Shown piece by piece: positions 24,391 through 33,034 of a stretch of DNA of 36,014 nucleotides; positions within the stretch are counted from its first letter, which is position 1; the number at the start of each line of letters is the position of its first letter. The DNA is taken from positions 1 through 36,014 of the forward strand of contig CAKZLD010000170.1 in assembly GCA_937125135.1 (NCBI GenBank). The letters are read 5' to 3'. A program made the translations under genes and the position numbers. This DNA comes from an uncultured Ignavibacterium sp. GTDB lineage: Bacteria; Bacteroidota; Ignavibacteria; Ignavibacteriales; Ignavibacteriaceae. The notes under the pieces are model-generated. The model was given only the letters and a program-made list of their open reading frames with translations. It was not told the origin of the DNA and did not search any database.

Positions 24391-25485
24391 TCAAATTAGA
24401 TTATTGAAATTCTTGAGAACATAAGCCACTATCTGATCCATATTATAGTATTTAAAAGTGGCTAATCGACCAGCAAAACTAACCGCTCTTAGCTTTTTAG
24501 TCTCATTCTCATATTCTTTAAATAAGGATTTTGATTGTTCTGTTAAAACAGGATAATAAGGTTCACCATTTTTTTGAGAATATTCAAATGAAACTGTTGT
24601 TGAATCAGCTTTTTGATTGGTAAAATACTTGTACTCAGAAACGCGAGTAAAATCAACATCTGGCTCAACATAGTTTATAACTGAATTAGATTGGAAATAC
24701 TCTTGATTGAAATTCCTGAACTCGAATCTTATTGACCTATAAGGTAACTTGCCAAACATATAATCAAAGAAATAATCTATTGGTCCTGTGTATATCATCT
24801 TATCGAATTTAATATCGTTTATTACTTTTTTGTAATCTGTATTTAATACAACTTCTATGTTTTTATGACTCAACATTTTCTCAAACATCTTTGTATAACC
24901 ATCTTTGGGCATAAACTGATATGTGTCCGTGAAATATCTGCAATCATCATTAAACCTTACTGGAATTCGACCGCAAACAGATGGCGATAATTCTTTCGGC
25001 TCTAAATTCCATTGTTTCTTTGTGTAATGTCTGAAAAATTTTTCGAATAAATCTCTGCCAACCTGACTTACAATAATGTCTTCAGAATTTAGAATTATAG
25101 TTTTTTCTTCTCTAACTGACTGGAAATAATTTTTTACTTCTTCCTCTGTTTGAAAATTTTTTCCATATAATTTATTAACGGTGATTCTGTTAATCGGAAT
25201 TGGATATAATTCACCATTCAATGCTGCAAGAACTTTATGCTCATAAAATTGCCATTCTGTAAAGTGTGACAAGTAATCAAATACTTCTTTACTATTTGTA
25301 TGAAAGATGTGGGGTCCATAACGATGAACAAGTATTCCATATTCATCTAATTCATCATAAGCATTTCCAGCAATGTGATTTCTTTTTTCAACAATCAAAA
25401 CTTTTTTATTCAATTGAGTTGCTAATCTTTCTGCAAAAACAGAACCTGCATATCCAGCACCTACAATTAAATAATCATACTTCAT
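24391..25485 (-). CDS. glf: UDP-galactopyranose mutase
   Basis: 364 aa, close to the ~367 aa of the E. coli enzyme. A flavoprotein that interconverts UDP-galactopyranose and UDP-galactofuranose in the cytoplasm, supplying galactofuranose to cell-surface glycans. The N-terminal FAD-binding motif is GAGYAGSVFAERLA (9-22), with VEKRNHIAGNAYDE, then VHRYGPHIFHTN, PIPINRITVNKL, FFRHYTKKQWNL, and RIPVRFNDDCRYFTDTYQ with the conserved Arg, and near the end SFAGRLATFKYYNMD. The sequence looks complete and active. It overlaps the flippase gene by 11 nt. Its place in the cluster indicates that the polysaccharide made here contains galactofuranose. Confidence 0.96.
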   Translation of the reverse strand: MKYDYLIVGAGYAGSVFAERLATQLNKKVLIVEKRNHIAGNAYDELDEYGILVHRYGPHIFHTNSKEVFDYLSHFTEWQFYEHKVLAALNGELYPIPINRITVNKLYGKNFQTEEEVKNYFQSVREEKTIILNSEDIIVSQVGRDLFEKFFRHYTKKQWNLEPKELSPSVCGRIPVRFNDDCRYFTDTYQFMPKDGYTKMFEKMLSHKNIEVVLNTDYKKVINDIKFDKMIYTGPIDYFFDYMFGKLPYRSIRFEFRNFNQEYFQSNSVINYVEPDVDFTRVSEYKYFTNQKADSTTVSFEYSQKNGEPYYPVLTEQSKSLFKEYENETKKLRAVSFAGRLATFKYYNMDQIVAYVLKNFNNLI

Positions 25486-26743
25486 TTTTCTTCAATATTC
25501 TTTTATAAAAAATGTACATCAAACTGCTTACATAAATTTCAGTTATTAAAAAAGTTATAGCTGTTCCAATTTCATTATATAAACTTGTAAGAATCAAAAC
25601 TGATATTACGCTTATTAAAGAGGCTGAAAAAACTACCTGAAGAAATTTTTTGTCTTCTTTCAAAGCTAACAGAATTTGAATTCCATATACATTACTAATT
25701 GATATAATGAAAGGAAGCCAGCAAAGAATTTTTAGAACATTTACAGAACCTTGATATTGAGGACCAAGAATTAGTTCGACTAATTGCGGTGAGAAAATAA
25801 AAACTAGTAGAGAGATTAAAAATGCGAAAGTTGATTGAACACTTAATAATTTTTTATTGAAATTTATGAAAGAGTTTACTGATTGTAGTGCTAAATAATT
25901 TACTTTTGGAAAAACACTCTGAGAAATTGGAGCAAACAAACCTTGCATTGCCAATCTGATTTTATCAGCAGCAGAATAAATTCCAACAGCGCTTTCATTT
26001 GTAAGTAATCCTAAAATTACCACATTCGTTGTAGTATAAAAATTCATTGAAATACTTGATAAAAATAACTTCCAACTATTTTTTAATTGCTGAACAATTT
26101 CGTTAAAGTCAAAATTCAATAATTTTAGTTCAGTCAATGAGAATGAATATAAAAAGGCAGCAACTGATAAAACAAAATTTACAATACTTATTATAAAAAT
26201 ATATAAATACAAATCAGATGAACTTTTAACAAAAATAAATATCGAAATTACTCCCAAACTTTTCGGAATTAAGTTGATTAGCGGTAATGCTTTTGTATTT
26301 TCCAAACCTTGATAAAACCATTGAGGATAGAACAAATTACCGGCAACATTCAGTAAGAGAATAATTATGATAGATATGTTTTTATTTAACAATTGAAAGT
26401 TTAAGACAAAAATTGAAAGTAATATTACGGAGATAAGAAATAAAAATACTTTCGTGTAAAATATTGATGAGAAAATTTGACTTAGTTTTTCAGGATTATT
26501 CCGGTTAATTGATACATCTCGCACACCTGAAAAATTAAATCCGTAATCAGTAATTAAAGTTAAATAGTTTATGAAAGCGATAAAAAAACTTGCAACGCCA
26601 AAATTCTCGGGACCTAAAACTCGAACAACATAAGGAAGAGTGATTAAAGGAATTAAATAGTTAATCAATTGAACAACAGAAAGTGAGCCTATATTGGATA
26701 ATAAAACTTTATTGTTCTGTATTTTATTGCTAAGAAAATTCAC
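25475..26743 (-). CDS. wzx: Wzx-type polysaccharide flippase (MOP/PST family)
   Basis: 422 aa with about 12 predicted hydrophobic segments. The N-terminal NIGSLSVVQLINYLIPLITL followed by PYVVRVLGPENFG is a hallmark of the polysaccharide transporter branch of the MOP superfamily, and AVGIYSAADKIRLAMQGLFAPISQSVFP is the matching central block. It should flip the lipid-linked repeat unit built by the adjacent glycosyltransferases across the inner membrane. Translation starts with GTG at 26743, 6 nt after the EnvC-like gene; no better start is near. The symbol denotes function rather than a proven orthologue. Confidence 0.88.
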   Translation of the reverse strand: MNFLSNKIQNNKVLLSNIGSLSVVQLINYLIPLITLPYVVRVLGPENFGVASFFIAFINYLTLITDYGFNFSGVRDVSINRNNPEKLSQIFSSIFYTKVFLFLISVILLSIFVLNFQLLNKNISIIIILLLNVAGNLFYPQWFYQGLENTKALPLINLIPKSLGVISIFIFVKSSSDLYLYIFIISIVNFVLSVAAFLYSFSLTELKLLNFDFNEIVQQLKNSWKLFLSSISMNFYTTTNVVILGLLTNESAVGIYSAADKIRLAMQGLFAPISQSVFPKVNYLALQSVNSFINFNKKLLSVQSTFAFLISLLVFIFSPQLVELILGPQYQGSVNVLKILCWLPFIISISNVYGIQILLALKEDKKFLQVVFSASLISVISVLILTSLYNEIGTAITFLITEIYVSSLMYIFYKRILKKNEV

Positions 26744-26749
26744 TTTAAA

Positions 26750-27970
26750 TTATTTTTTAAGCCAAGTGATAGGATCAACACTTTGACGACCATTCCAAAT
26801 CTGAAAATGTAACACTCGTCCTTCCAAACTATTGCTGACTGAACCAATAACACTACCAGCAGAAACTCTCTGATTTTCGGACACCTGAATATTTTCAAGA
26901 TGTCCGTAAACTGTTCTGTAATTTCCTTTGTGCGTAATGATTACCACAGTACCATAACCCGGCAGCCATTCAATAGCACTTACAATTCCATCTGAGACAG
27001 TTTTTACTAAAGGATCATTACATAGAATATCAATTCCGTAATTAACAGAGAATGTTCTCAATTTCACATTTTTTTGAGTGCCAAAATCTGATATGATTTT
27101 TCCTCTGCTTACTGGGAACGACAATCTTCCTTTCAGTTCGCTGAATGATACTGAACTTGTAAGAAATTCATCATCAAACACTTTCTCTTCATTTGTTTCA
27201 TTCGTCGAAATAATTTTTTCAGGATTCTTTTTTTCAACCACCCTTGGTTTTTGAGCTTCTGCAATCAGTTTTTCAATGAGATTCTTTATAGCAACTTCTG
27301 ATTTCTTTTTATCAGAAATTTGTTTTGAAATAACTGTTCTGTCTTTTCTAAGTTCGCTTAGTAATTTTTGTTCAGAATTTATTTTATCATTGAGAGAGAA
27401 TAATTCTTTGTTTTTTTCAGCTGTTAATAAACGTTTTTCTTCAATTTCCTTTTCAAGATTACTTTGAAGATTAGAGAGCTCATTCAATCTGGAATTCAGA
27501 ACCATTAAATCATTTTGTTTTCTTTTAGAAAAATCGCGCAGATATTTAATCCGAAAAATTGCTTGCCTCAGATTTTTTGAATTCAAAATTGCCTCAAGTT
27601 CAGAAATTCTTCCAAACTTATAATTATAAACAACATATTTGGAATATTCTGATTTAATCTGATTTATCTGATTAGCTTTTGATTTCATTTCGGATTTAAT
27701 TTTTTCAATTTGCTGTGATTTTGAAGTCTCTTCTTTTCTGAGTGTACTGATAATCTTTTCAAAGTAAAATTTTTGTTTGCTCAGATTTGTATAATTTGAA
27801 TAAGTGTTCTTTTCTTGCTCTTTTTTGCTTTCTAGTTCTTTCTCAAGTTTTTGAATCTCGTTCCTTAATTCATCAAGTCTTTTTGTTTTTTCTTCTATCT
27901 CTTTTGACTGAGCTATTAGAATAAAACTAAACAGAAGAACGAATAGGAAAATGTCTATCTTATTTACCAT
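26750..27970 (-). CDS. EnvC-like murein hydrolase activator: coiled coil plus degenerate LytM (M23) domain
   Basis: 406 aa. A signal peptide (about 1-21) is followed by long coiled-coil helices (about 22-240) and a C-terminal LytM domain (about 285-405: GRLSFPVSRGKIISDFG). In active M23 enzymes the zinc ligands lie in HxGxD and HxH. Here the first reads N310-Y-G-I-D314 (His to Asn) and the last V386-L-H388 (first His to Val), while H357 in YGHLEN remains. Loss of a zinc ligand and a catalytic His suggests no peptidase activity. Degenerate LytM proteins such as E. coli EnvC bind and activate cell-wall amidases during septum splitting, and that is the likely role. It overlaps the DUF4292 gene by 7 nt. 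Confidence 0.85.
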   Translation of the reverse strand: MVNKIDIFLFVLLFSFILIAQSKEIEEKTKRLDELRNEIQKLEKELESKKEQEKNTYSNYTNLSKQKFYFEKIISTLRKEETSKSQQIEKIKSEMKSKANQINQIKSEYSKYVVYNYKFGRISELEAILNSKNLRQAIFRIKYLRDFSKRKQNDLMVLNSRLNELSNLQSNLEKEIEEKRLLTAEKNKELFSLNDKINSEQKLLSELRKDRTVISKQISDKKKSEVAIKNLIEKLIAEAQKPRVVEKKNPEKIISTNETNEEKVFDDEFLTSSVSFSELKGRLSFPVSRGKIISDFGTQKNVKLRTFSVNYGIDILCNDPLVKTVSDGIVSAIEWLPGYGTVVIITHKGNYRTVYGHLENIQVSENQRVSAGSVIGSVSNSLEGRVLHFQIWNGRQSVDPITWLKK

Positions 27971-28752
27971 TTAACTATATCCACATCATCCGGTAATATG
28001 AAATCTATAAACAAGTTTCTTTTATTGACATTAATTTTCTTATAGTTGATTTCAATTCTTTGTCCTGAGGATTTATTTGAAACAACTATTTTATATGGAA
28101 TAGCGACGTTTTCTAACACTTCAAAATCAGAAAAGTTGCCAATGACTTCAAATTTTGAATCAGCGGATTTTAATTCATATTCAGTAATTCCCAATCTTCT
28201 TACATCAATTTTGTAATTAGTAGTGATGCCGTTTAATGAATCAAAATATGAAAGTTGGTACTTATCATAAATTACATTAAACTTATCAGGAGATTTATAT
28301 AATTGTTTCGTTAGATTAACAGAGCCAGTTAATGCATCAATTATATCTCGGAATGGTAAATCAATACGGAAGATGTTCTGAAGAACCTCACTATCAATTT
28401 CTCCAGTGTAAGCTGTGTTTGACAAGGCGTCATAAAAAATAAATTCTTTATCAGTTACCAAAGCTTGTCCGAGTTCAATTCCAAATGGACCTAATACGTT
28501 GAAAAAGATTGAGTCAGGTTTTACTAAAACAACTCTGAAATTTGCTGAATTTTCTAAAGTTGGTGTATTTACTATTAAAGTTCCTGTGCCTTCAAAATTT
28601 TTAATCCTTCTTCTGTTGGCTTCTAACTTATTAATTAATCTATCTGCTGATAAAATTTCTACGTCGTCGCCGGGTCGGGACGGAACGCAGCTCAAAAATG
28701 TAATTGTTAAAATCAACAAGATGATTATTCTGATAAACATAAATGATTTCAA
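27964..28752 (-). CDS. DUF4292 lipoprotein
   Basis: 262 aa. A lipobox is seen at LTITFLSC (Cys22), then a short polar linker and an extended beta-rich domain with the LolA/LolB-like flavour (RRIKNFEGTGTLIVNT, VLVKPDSIFFNVLGPFGIELGQALV). DUF4292 proteins in Bacteroidota are regularly encoded between a TPR lipoprotein and an EnvC/M23 gene, exactly as here; their molecular role is unknown. I chose the TTG at 28752 because AAAGGTG lies upstream with 6 nt spacing and the codon overlaps the TPR stop (TTGA). An ATG four codons later (28740) is the alternative and gives nearly the same signal. Confidence 0.82.
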   Translation of the reverse strand: MKSFMFIRIIILLILTITFLSCVPSRPGDDVEILSADRLINKLEANRRRIKNFEGTGTLIVNTPTLENSANFRVVLVKPDSIFFNVLGPFGIELGQALVTDKEFIFYDALSNTAYTGEIDSEVLQNIFRIDLPFRDIIDALTGSVNLTKQLYKSPDKFNVIYDKYQLSYFDSLNGITTNYKIDVRRLGITEYELKSADSKFEVIGNFSDFEVLENVAIPYKIVVSNKSSGQRIEINYKKINVNKRNLFIDFILPDDVDIVKW

Positions 28753-30569
28753 ATTTCACCTTTAATAATTTTTAGTTCGATTTCAGTTTTTGATGGATCA
28801 AGATCGAATGCTTTTCTCCAAAGCTCTTTCGCACGCTCAATATTACCTAACTTAAATTCGATGTCTCCCAAATGATCAATAATCACCGCACTTTGAGTTC
28901 CGACTTCAACAGCTCTTTCAACATAAAATTTTGCTTCTTCATATCTACCAAGTTTATATAAAATCCATCCTTTCGTATCCAAAAAAGCAGAGCTTAATGA
29001 ATCCTTTTCTAAAGCAATGTTTACCATCTGAAGCGCACGCTCAAGTTGTAAACCTCTTGTAGATAGTGAATAAGCATAATTGTTATTTATTATTGCATCA
29101 TCAGGACTAATTAGTAATGCTTTTTCATACAGGCTATCGCTTTTATCATAAAACTTTTTTTCATTATAAATCAGAGCTAAAGTTCCTAGTACATTAACTT
29201 CATTTGGATTTAAGAATAAGGCTTTCTCCAGATAAGTTATTGCAGAATCTTGTTCTTTCAATTGACTCAAAGTATAAGCATACGCACTAATTGTATTAAC
29301 ATCGCGTGGATTTAGATTAACAGATTTCTTCAAATAAATAGCTGCTGTATCGTTTTTACCTAATTGAGCAAGTGATAATCCTAAAATAAAATTGATAAAA
29401 TAATCATTTGGAAAAAGCTCCACTGCTTCAAGCATAATTTTTTCAGCTTCGTAGTATTTTTTATTATCGAAATGAAGTGCACCTAATCTCACCCACGAAT
29501 CAACACTCCAGTAAGCATTTTCTGTTACATATTTAAAGTATTCTATTGCCTTTAAATCTTCACGTTGATTGATTGCTATTGCACCTAAAACCAACTTAAT
29601 CTGCCAGTAACTTGTGTCATTATCTAATTGGTTGAAAATCATCTTAGATATCTGTAAGGCTGAAGAATCACGAAAAGACTTTTCGAAAAAGAAATATCCG
29701 ATATCGAATTTCGACTGATAATCAAGTTCATCAGATTTCATTATAAGTTCAATTTCTTGATATACTTTATCCCATTTTTTTTCATTTAGATATAAGTCAA
29801 TTTTTCTTTGTCTGGAAGAAATGTCTTCAGGATTTAATTCAAGAAGTTCATCAATAAGAGTAATTGCTTGAGAGTTTCGATTTTGAATTAAATATAAATC
29901 AATAAGGTTTTTTATAATGGTTTTATTACCCGGATCAATTTTCAGAAGTCGTTCAAGAGCGATAATTTCATCATTAATATTTCCAAGTCTGCGTTGTAAA
30001 TCAGAAATTCTTGCCAAGATATTCCAATCTGACCCAACCGATTTCAACAACTTTTCATATAATTCTATTGCACGCAAAGGACGATCTTCCTCAAGAAAAA
30101 TGGCAAGTTTGTATTGCAGTTGGTAATTATCAGGAAATTTCTCAACTGCTTTTTCCAGAACTTCAATCGCCGAATTTTTCTTCTTTCCAAAACTATAAAC
30201 GTCTGAAAGTAGGATATAAAAATCTGAAATAGATGAATCGAGTTCAATTGCTTTGTTTGCAAACTGAAGAGCAGAATTTAATCTATTATTGAATAAATAT
30301 GCTTTTGAAAGAGCAAAACATATACCTGCTGAGGTATCGTAAGAAAGAGCCGTTTCAAACTTCTTCAATGCAAGACTGTAGTCTGATTTCGCCATCAGAA
30401 TATTTCCATCAATTACATTTTCCAAAGCTAGTCTTTGTCGTTCTTTATCAGATAATAATCCTTTATGATTATCCTCTTTTTTTGTTGGATAATCCGACGA
30501 AGTAGCACAGCCTGCTAAAATAAAAATCAGAATTAGTATTGAAATAAATTTTATAATAGTCGAATTCAT
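28749..30569 (-). CDS. TPR-repeat lipoprotein
   Basis: 606 aa from the ATG at 30569. A signal with lipobox ends at FILAGC (Cys21), so it is a lipoprotein. The rest is a superhelix of many TPRs with the usual W/LG/Y/A/F/A/P pattern (e.g. CFALSKAYLFNNRLNSALQF, DRPLRAIELYEKLL, LGALHFDNKKYYEAEKIM, LGDIEFKLGNIERAKELW). A longer reading from a TTG at 30605 is rejected because it puts residues ahead of the signal. TPR lipoproteins of this class are scaffolds on the periplasmic side; in Bacteroidota this gene lies upstream of DUF4292 and EnvC-like genes. It is the head gene of the 13-gene run. Confidence 0.85.
   Translation of the reverse strand: MNSTIIKFISILILIFILAGCATSSDYPTKKEDNHKGLLSDKERQRLALENVIDGNILMAKSDYSLALKKFETALSYDTSAGICFALSKAYLFNNRLNSALQFANKAIELDSSISDFYILLSDVYSFGKKKNSAIEVLEKAVEKFPDNYQLQYKLAIFLEEDRPLRAIELYEKLLKSVGSDWNILARISDLQRRLGNINDEIIALERLLKIDPGNKTIIKNLIDLYLIQNRNSQAITLIDELLELNPEDISSRQRKIDLYLNEKKWDKVYQEIELIMKSDELDYQSKFDIGYFFFEKSFRDSSALQISKMIFNQLDNDTSYWQIKLVLGAIAINQREDLKAIEYFKYVTENAYWSVDSWVRLGALHFDNKKYYEAEKIMLEAVELFPNDYFINFILGLSLAQLGKNDTAAIYLKKSVNLNPRDVNTISAYAYTLSQLKEQDSAITYLEKALFLNPNEVNVLGTLALIYNEKKFYDKSDSLYEKALLISPDDAIINNNYAYSLSTRGLQLERALQMVNIALEKDSLSSAFLDTKGWILYKLGRYEEAKFYVERAVEVGTQSAVIIDHLGDIEFKLGNIERAKELWRKAFDLDPSKTEIELKIIKGEI
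28757..28763 (-). promoter_or_regulatory. ribosome binding site supporting a TTG start for the DUF4292 gene
   Basis: AAAGGTG on the minus strand within the last codons of the TPR gene; AAGG is 6 nt before TTG 28752 but about 18 nt before the alternative ATG at 28740. Confidence 0.5.
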
Positions 30570-30574
30570 AATTG

Positions 30575-30605
30575 AAAATATATCTATCTGATAATGGAAT
30601 AACAA
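30575..30605 (-). promoter_or_regulatory. possible promoter of the 13-gene run starting at the TPR lipoprotein
   Basis: On the minus strand TTG (30605-30603), 20 nt, then TATATTTT (30582-30575), one base off TAnnTTTG, ending 5 nt before the ATG. No Shine-Dalgarno sequence is seen, so a transcript from here would be nearly leaderless. It has the same layout as the candidate before the M48 gene. Evidence is consensus match only. Confidence 0.35.
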
Positions 30606-30652
30606 GTGAACTAAAATATCTTAAAGAGTTATATTTTAAGAGTGATAATTAA

Positions 30653-30657
30653 AAGGA
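30653..30657 (+). promoter_or_regulatory. ribosome binding site for the recQ TTG start
   Basis: AAGGA, 10 nt before TTG 30668. An in-frame stop lies just upstream (30650-30652) and no ATG occurs before the Walker A motif, so this TTG is the only start that keeps the helicase domain whole. Confidence 0.6.
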
Positions 30658-30667
30658 CTTTTATTCA

Positions 30668-33034
30668 TTGACTGAATTGCTACATAAAGCCGAATTAACA
30701 TTAAAGAAATATTTTGGATTTAATGAATTTCGATCTTCACAAAAAGAAATCATTGCGAAAATCATTGAATCAAAAAATGTTTTGGCAGTTATGCCAACAG
30801 GTGCCGGCAAATCTATTTGCTACCAAATTCCTTCTTTGATGTCAGAAAATTTTTCGATTGTGGTTTCTCCGTTAATTGCTTTGATGAAAGATCAGGTGGA
30901 CTCGATCAATAAGAAAGAAGAGGTTGCTGCATTTATTAACAGTACTTTAGAATGGTTTGAAATTGAAAAAACTCTTCAAAAAATAAATGGAAAAAAAATC
31001 AAACTGCTCTATCTCGCTCCTGAAAGACTTCAATCAAAAGAATTCGCTGAAAGATTAAAATCATTAAATCCTGAGTACTTGTTTATTGATGAAGCTCATT
31101 GTATTAGTGAATGGGGACATAATTTCAGACCAAGCTACACAAAACTGAAAAACTTTATTGATTTCCTTGAGATAAAAAAAGTTTCTGCATTCACTGCAAC
31201 TGCTACACCAGAAGTAGTTTTTGATATAATCGAGCAGTTAGGATTAAAGGAACCACTTTTAATTGTTAAGGGATTTGAAAGAGATAATATTTCAATAAAT
31301 GTTTTCAATACTTCAAAAAAGAAAGAAAAACTTTTAGAAATATTAAAAGTTAATCCAACTCCTACTCTTATTTATACTTCCGTAAGACGAAAAGCAGAAT
31401 TGATAAATCAGTTTTTGAATCTTAATAAATATAACTCAGAGTTTTATCATGCAGGATTGAATCCAATAATCAGAAAAAAAATACAAGAAGAATTTATTGA
31501 AGGGAATATTCCGATAATTGTCGCTACAAATGCATTCGGAATGGGAATTGACAAAAAAAATATCAGAACGGTAATTCACTATGATATACCTGCTACAATT
31601 GAAAGTTACTATCAGGAATTCGGTAGAGCCGGAAGAGATGGAAAGCCTTCAAACGTATTTCTTTTATTTAAAGAAAGAGATACAGATGTTCATAAATATT
31701 TTATTAATAATTCATATCCAACGAAAGAAATTATTCAAAGTGTTTATAGTGGGATTTGCGACTCTGTTCAGCTTGCAGTTGGTAACATTATAACCAACGA
31801 AATTCCTATCAATTACGATTATCTCAAAACATATTTGAATAAGTCTATATCTTCTGCATTAATACAATCTTCACTAAAATATTTAGAAAAAGCTGAATAT
31901 CTGAAAGTGAATTCGGGTTTGATAACTACCGATTCTATGATTTTTAAGGAAACTCCTGACAAAGTAAAAAGATTTGTTAAAAGTCTTTCTAGTCCTGAAT
32001 TAAAATTATTAATCTTGTTCCTTGCGCGAACTTATGGGAATAAAATTTTTACTTCTAAAGTAAGTATTGATTATTATTTTATTGAAACTAATACAGGATT
32101 GAGTACAGATGCTCAAAAATTTTATCTGAATTTCTTAAAAGATTTTGGAATAATTGATTACTACTGTTTCGAAGGAAAAGAAACAGTCACATTATTAAAA
32201 CCACGAGTCCCGAAAGAAAAACTTAAACTCGATTATTCCGAGATAAACAAATACTTTTTGATTGCTTCCGATAAATTAGAAAAAATGAAAAATATGGTTT
32301 ACACAAACGAATGCAGATTCAAATATATTTTGAAATATTTCGGACAAGAAACGGAAAATTACAATTGTGGTAAGTGTGATAATTGCAATAAAGTTTTATT
32401 TAAGAAATATGAGTATGAAAATGTCAATGAGAATCCGAAATCCGAAGCAAAATCTGATGATGATGTTTTCAGCCATTTGGAACTTTATAATAAATTGGTT
32501 CAGGTTAGATTAAAAGTTTCAAAAAAACTTATGCAGACTCCAAATATGATTTGCCCTGATATTGTTCTTGCCAGAATTTCAAAACTAAAACCAGACAATA
32601 AACTTAAGTTGATGAGTGTTGAAGGGTTCACTTTCAGAATTTTTAATAAAATTGGTGAAGAGATATTAAATGAAGTCAAAAACTATCTTGATTCAAAAAA
32701 GTCTCCGAGTGAATCAGAAATTCCTCAAAACATTGAAGATACTTATCAGCTGCTGAGTAAGGGTTATAATTTGAAAGAAATTTCTAAATTAAGAAATCTT
32801 GACGAAGCAATAATATCAATGCAAATAGAAACACTGATTTCAATTATTCCAAATTTGAAACTCGAAAAAATTATTTCTGAAACCCAAATTGATGCAGTAA
32901 GAGAAATTGTTAAAAAGGAAATTAAAGATTTGAAGCTTATAAAAAAGAAACTTGCCGAAGAATTTAAAATTGATTGCAGTATTTCAGAGTTGAGAATTGC
33001 TTTAGCTAAGATTCAAAAAGAGTTAACTAATTAA
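30668..33034 (+). CDS. recQ: ATP-dependent DNA helicase RecQ
   Basis: 788 aa, longer than E. coli RecQ (about 610) because of a C-terminal extension. It unwinds DNA 3' to 5' in recombination and repair. The N-terminal block KYFGFNEFRSSQKEII is followed by Walker A PTGAGKS (43-49), DEAH (141-144), HNFRPSY, FTATATP and motif VI QEFGRAGRDG (316-325). A zinc site is formed by C549, C567, C570 and C573. An HRDC domain follows (about 604-675: LYNKLVQVRLKVSKKL...) and then a helical, HTH-like domain (about 690-785) as in Bacteroidota RecQ. Its 3' end overlaps the convergent DUF4296 gene by 8 nt. Divergent from the TPR lipoprotein gene. Confidence 0.95.
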   Translation: MTELLHKAELTLKKYFGFNEFRSSQKEIIAKIIESKNVLAVMPTGAGKSICYQIPSLMSENFSIVVSPLIALMKDQVDSINKKEEVAAFINSTLEWFEIEKTLQKINGKKIKLLYLAPERLQSKEFAERLKSLNPEYLFIDEAHCISEWGHNFRPSYTKLKNFIDFLEIKKVSAFTATATPEVVFDIIEQLGLKEPLLIVKGFERDNISINVFNTSKKKEKLLEILKVNPTPTLIYTSVRRKAELINQFLNLNKYNSEFYHAGLNPIIRKKIQEEFIEGNIPIIVATNAFGMGIDKKNIRTVIHYDIPATIESYYQEFGRAGRDGKPSNVFLLFKERDTDVHKYFINNSYPTKEIIQSVYSGICDSVQLAVGNIITNEIPINYDYLKTYLNKSISSALIQSSLKYLEKAEYLKVNSGLITTDSMIFKETPDKVKRFVKSLSSPELKLLILFLARTYGNKIFTSKVSIDYYFIETNTGLSTDAQKFYLNFLKDFGIIDYYCFEGKETVTLLKPRVPKEKLKLDYSEINKYFLIASDKLEKMKNMVYTNECRFKYILKYFGQETENYNCGKCDNCNKVLFKKYEYENVNENPKSEAKSDDDVFSHLELYNKLVQVRLKVSKKLMQTPNMICPDIVLARISKLKPDNKLKLMSVEGFTFRIFNKIGEEILNEVKNYLDSKKSPSESEIPQNIEDTYQLLSKGYNLKEISKLRNLDEAIISMQIETLISIIPNLKLEKIISETQIDAVREIVKKEIKDLKLIKKKLAEEFKIDCSISELRIALAKIQKELTN

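Noticed and set aside
30570-30605. Longer TPR lipoprotein reading from a TTG at 30605
   Set aside because: It would put extra residues before a clear lipoprotein signal, and that TTG coincides with the proposed -33 promoter element.
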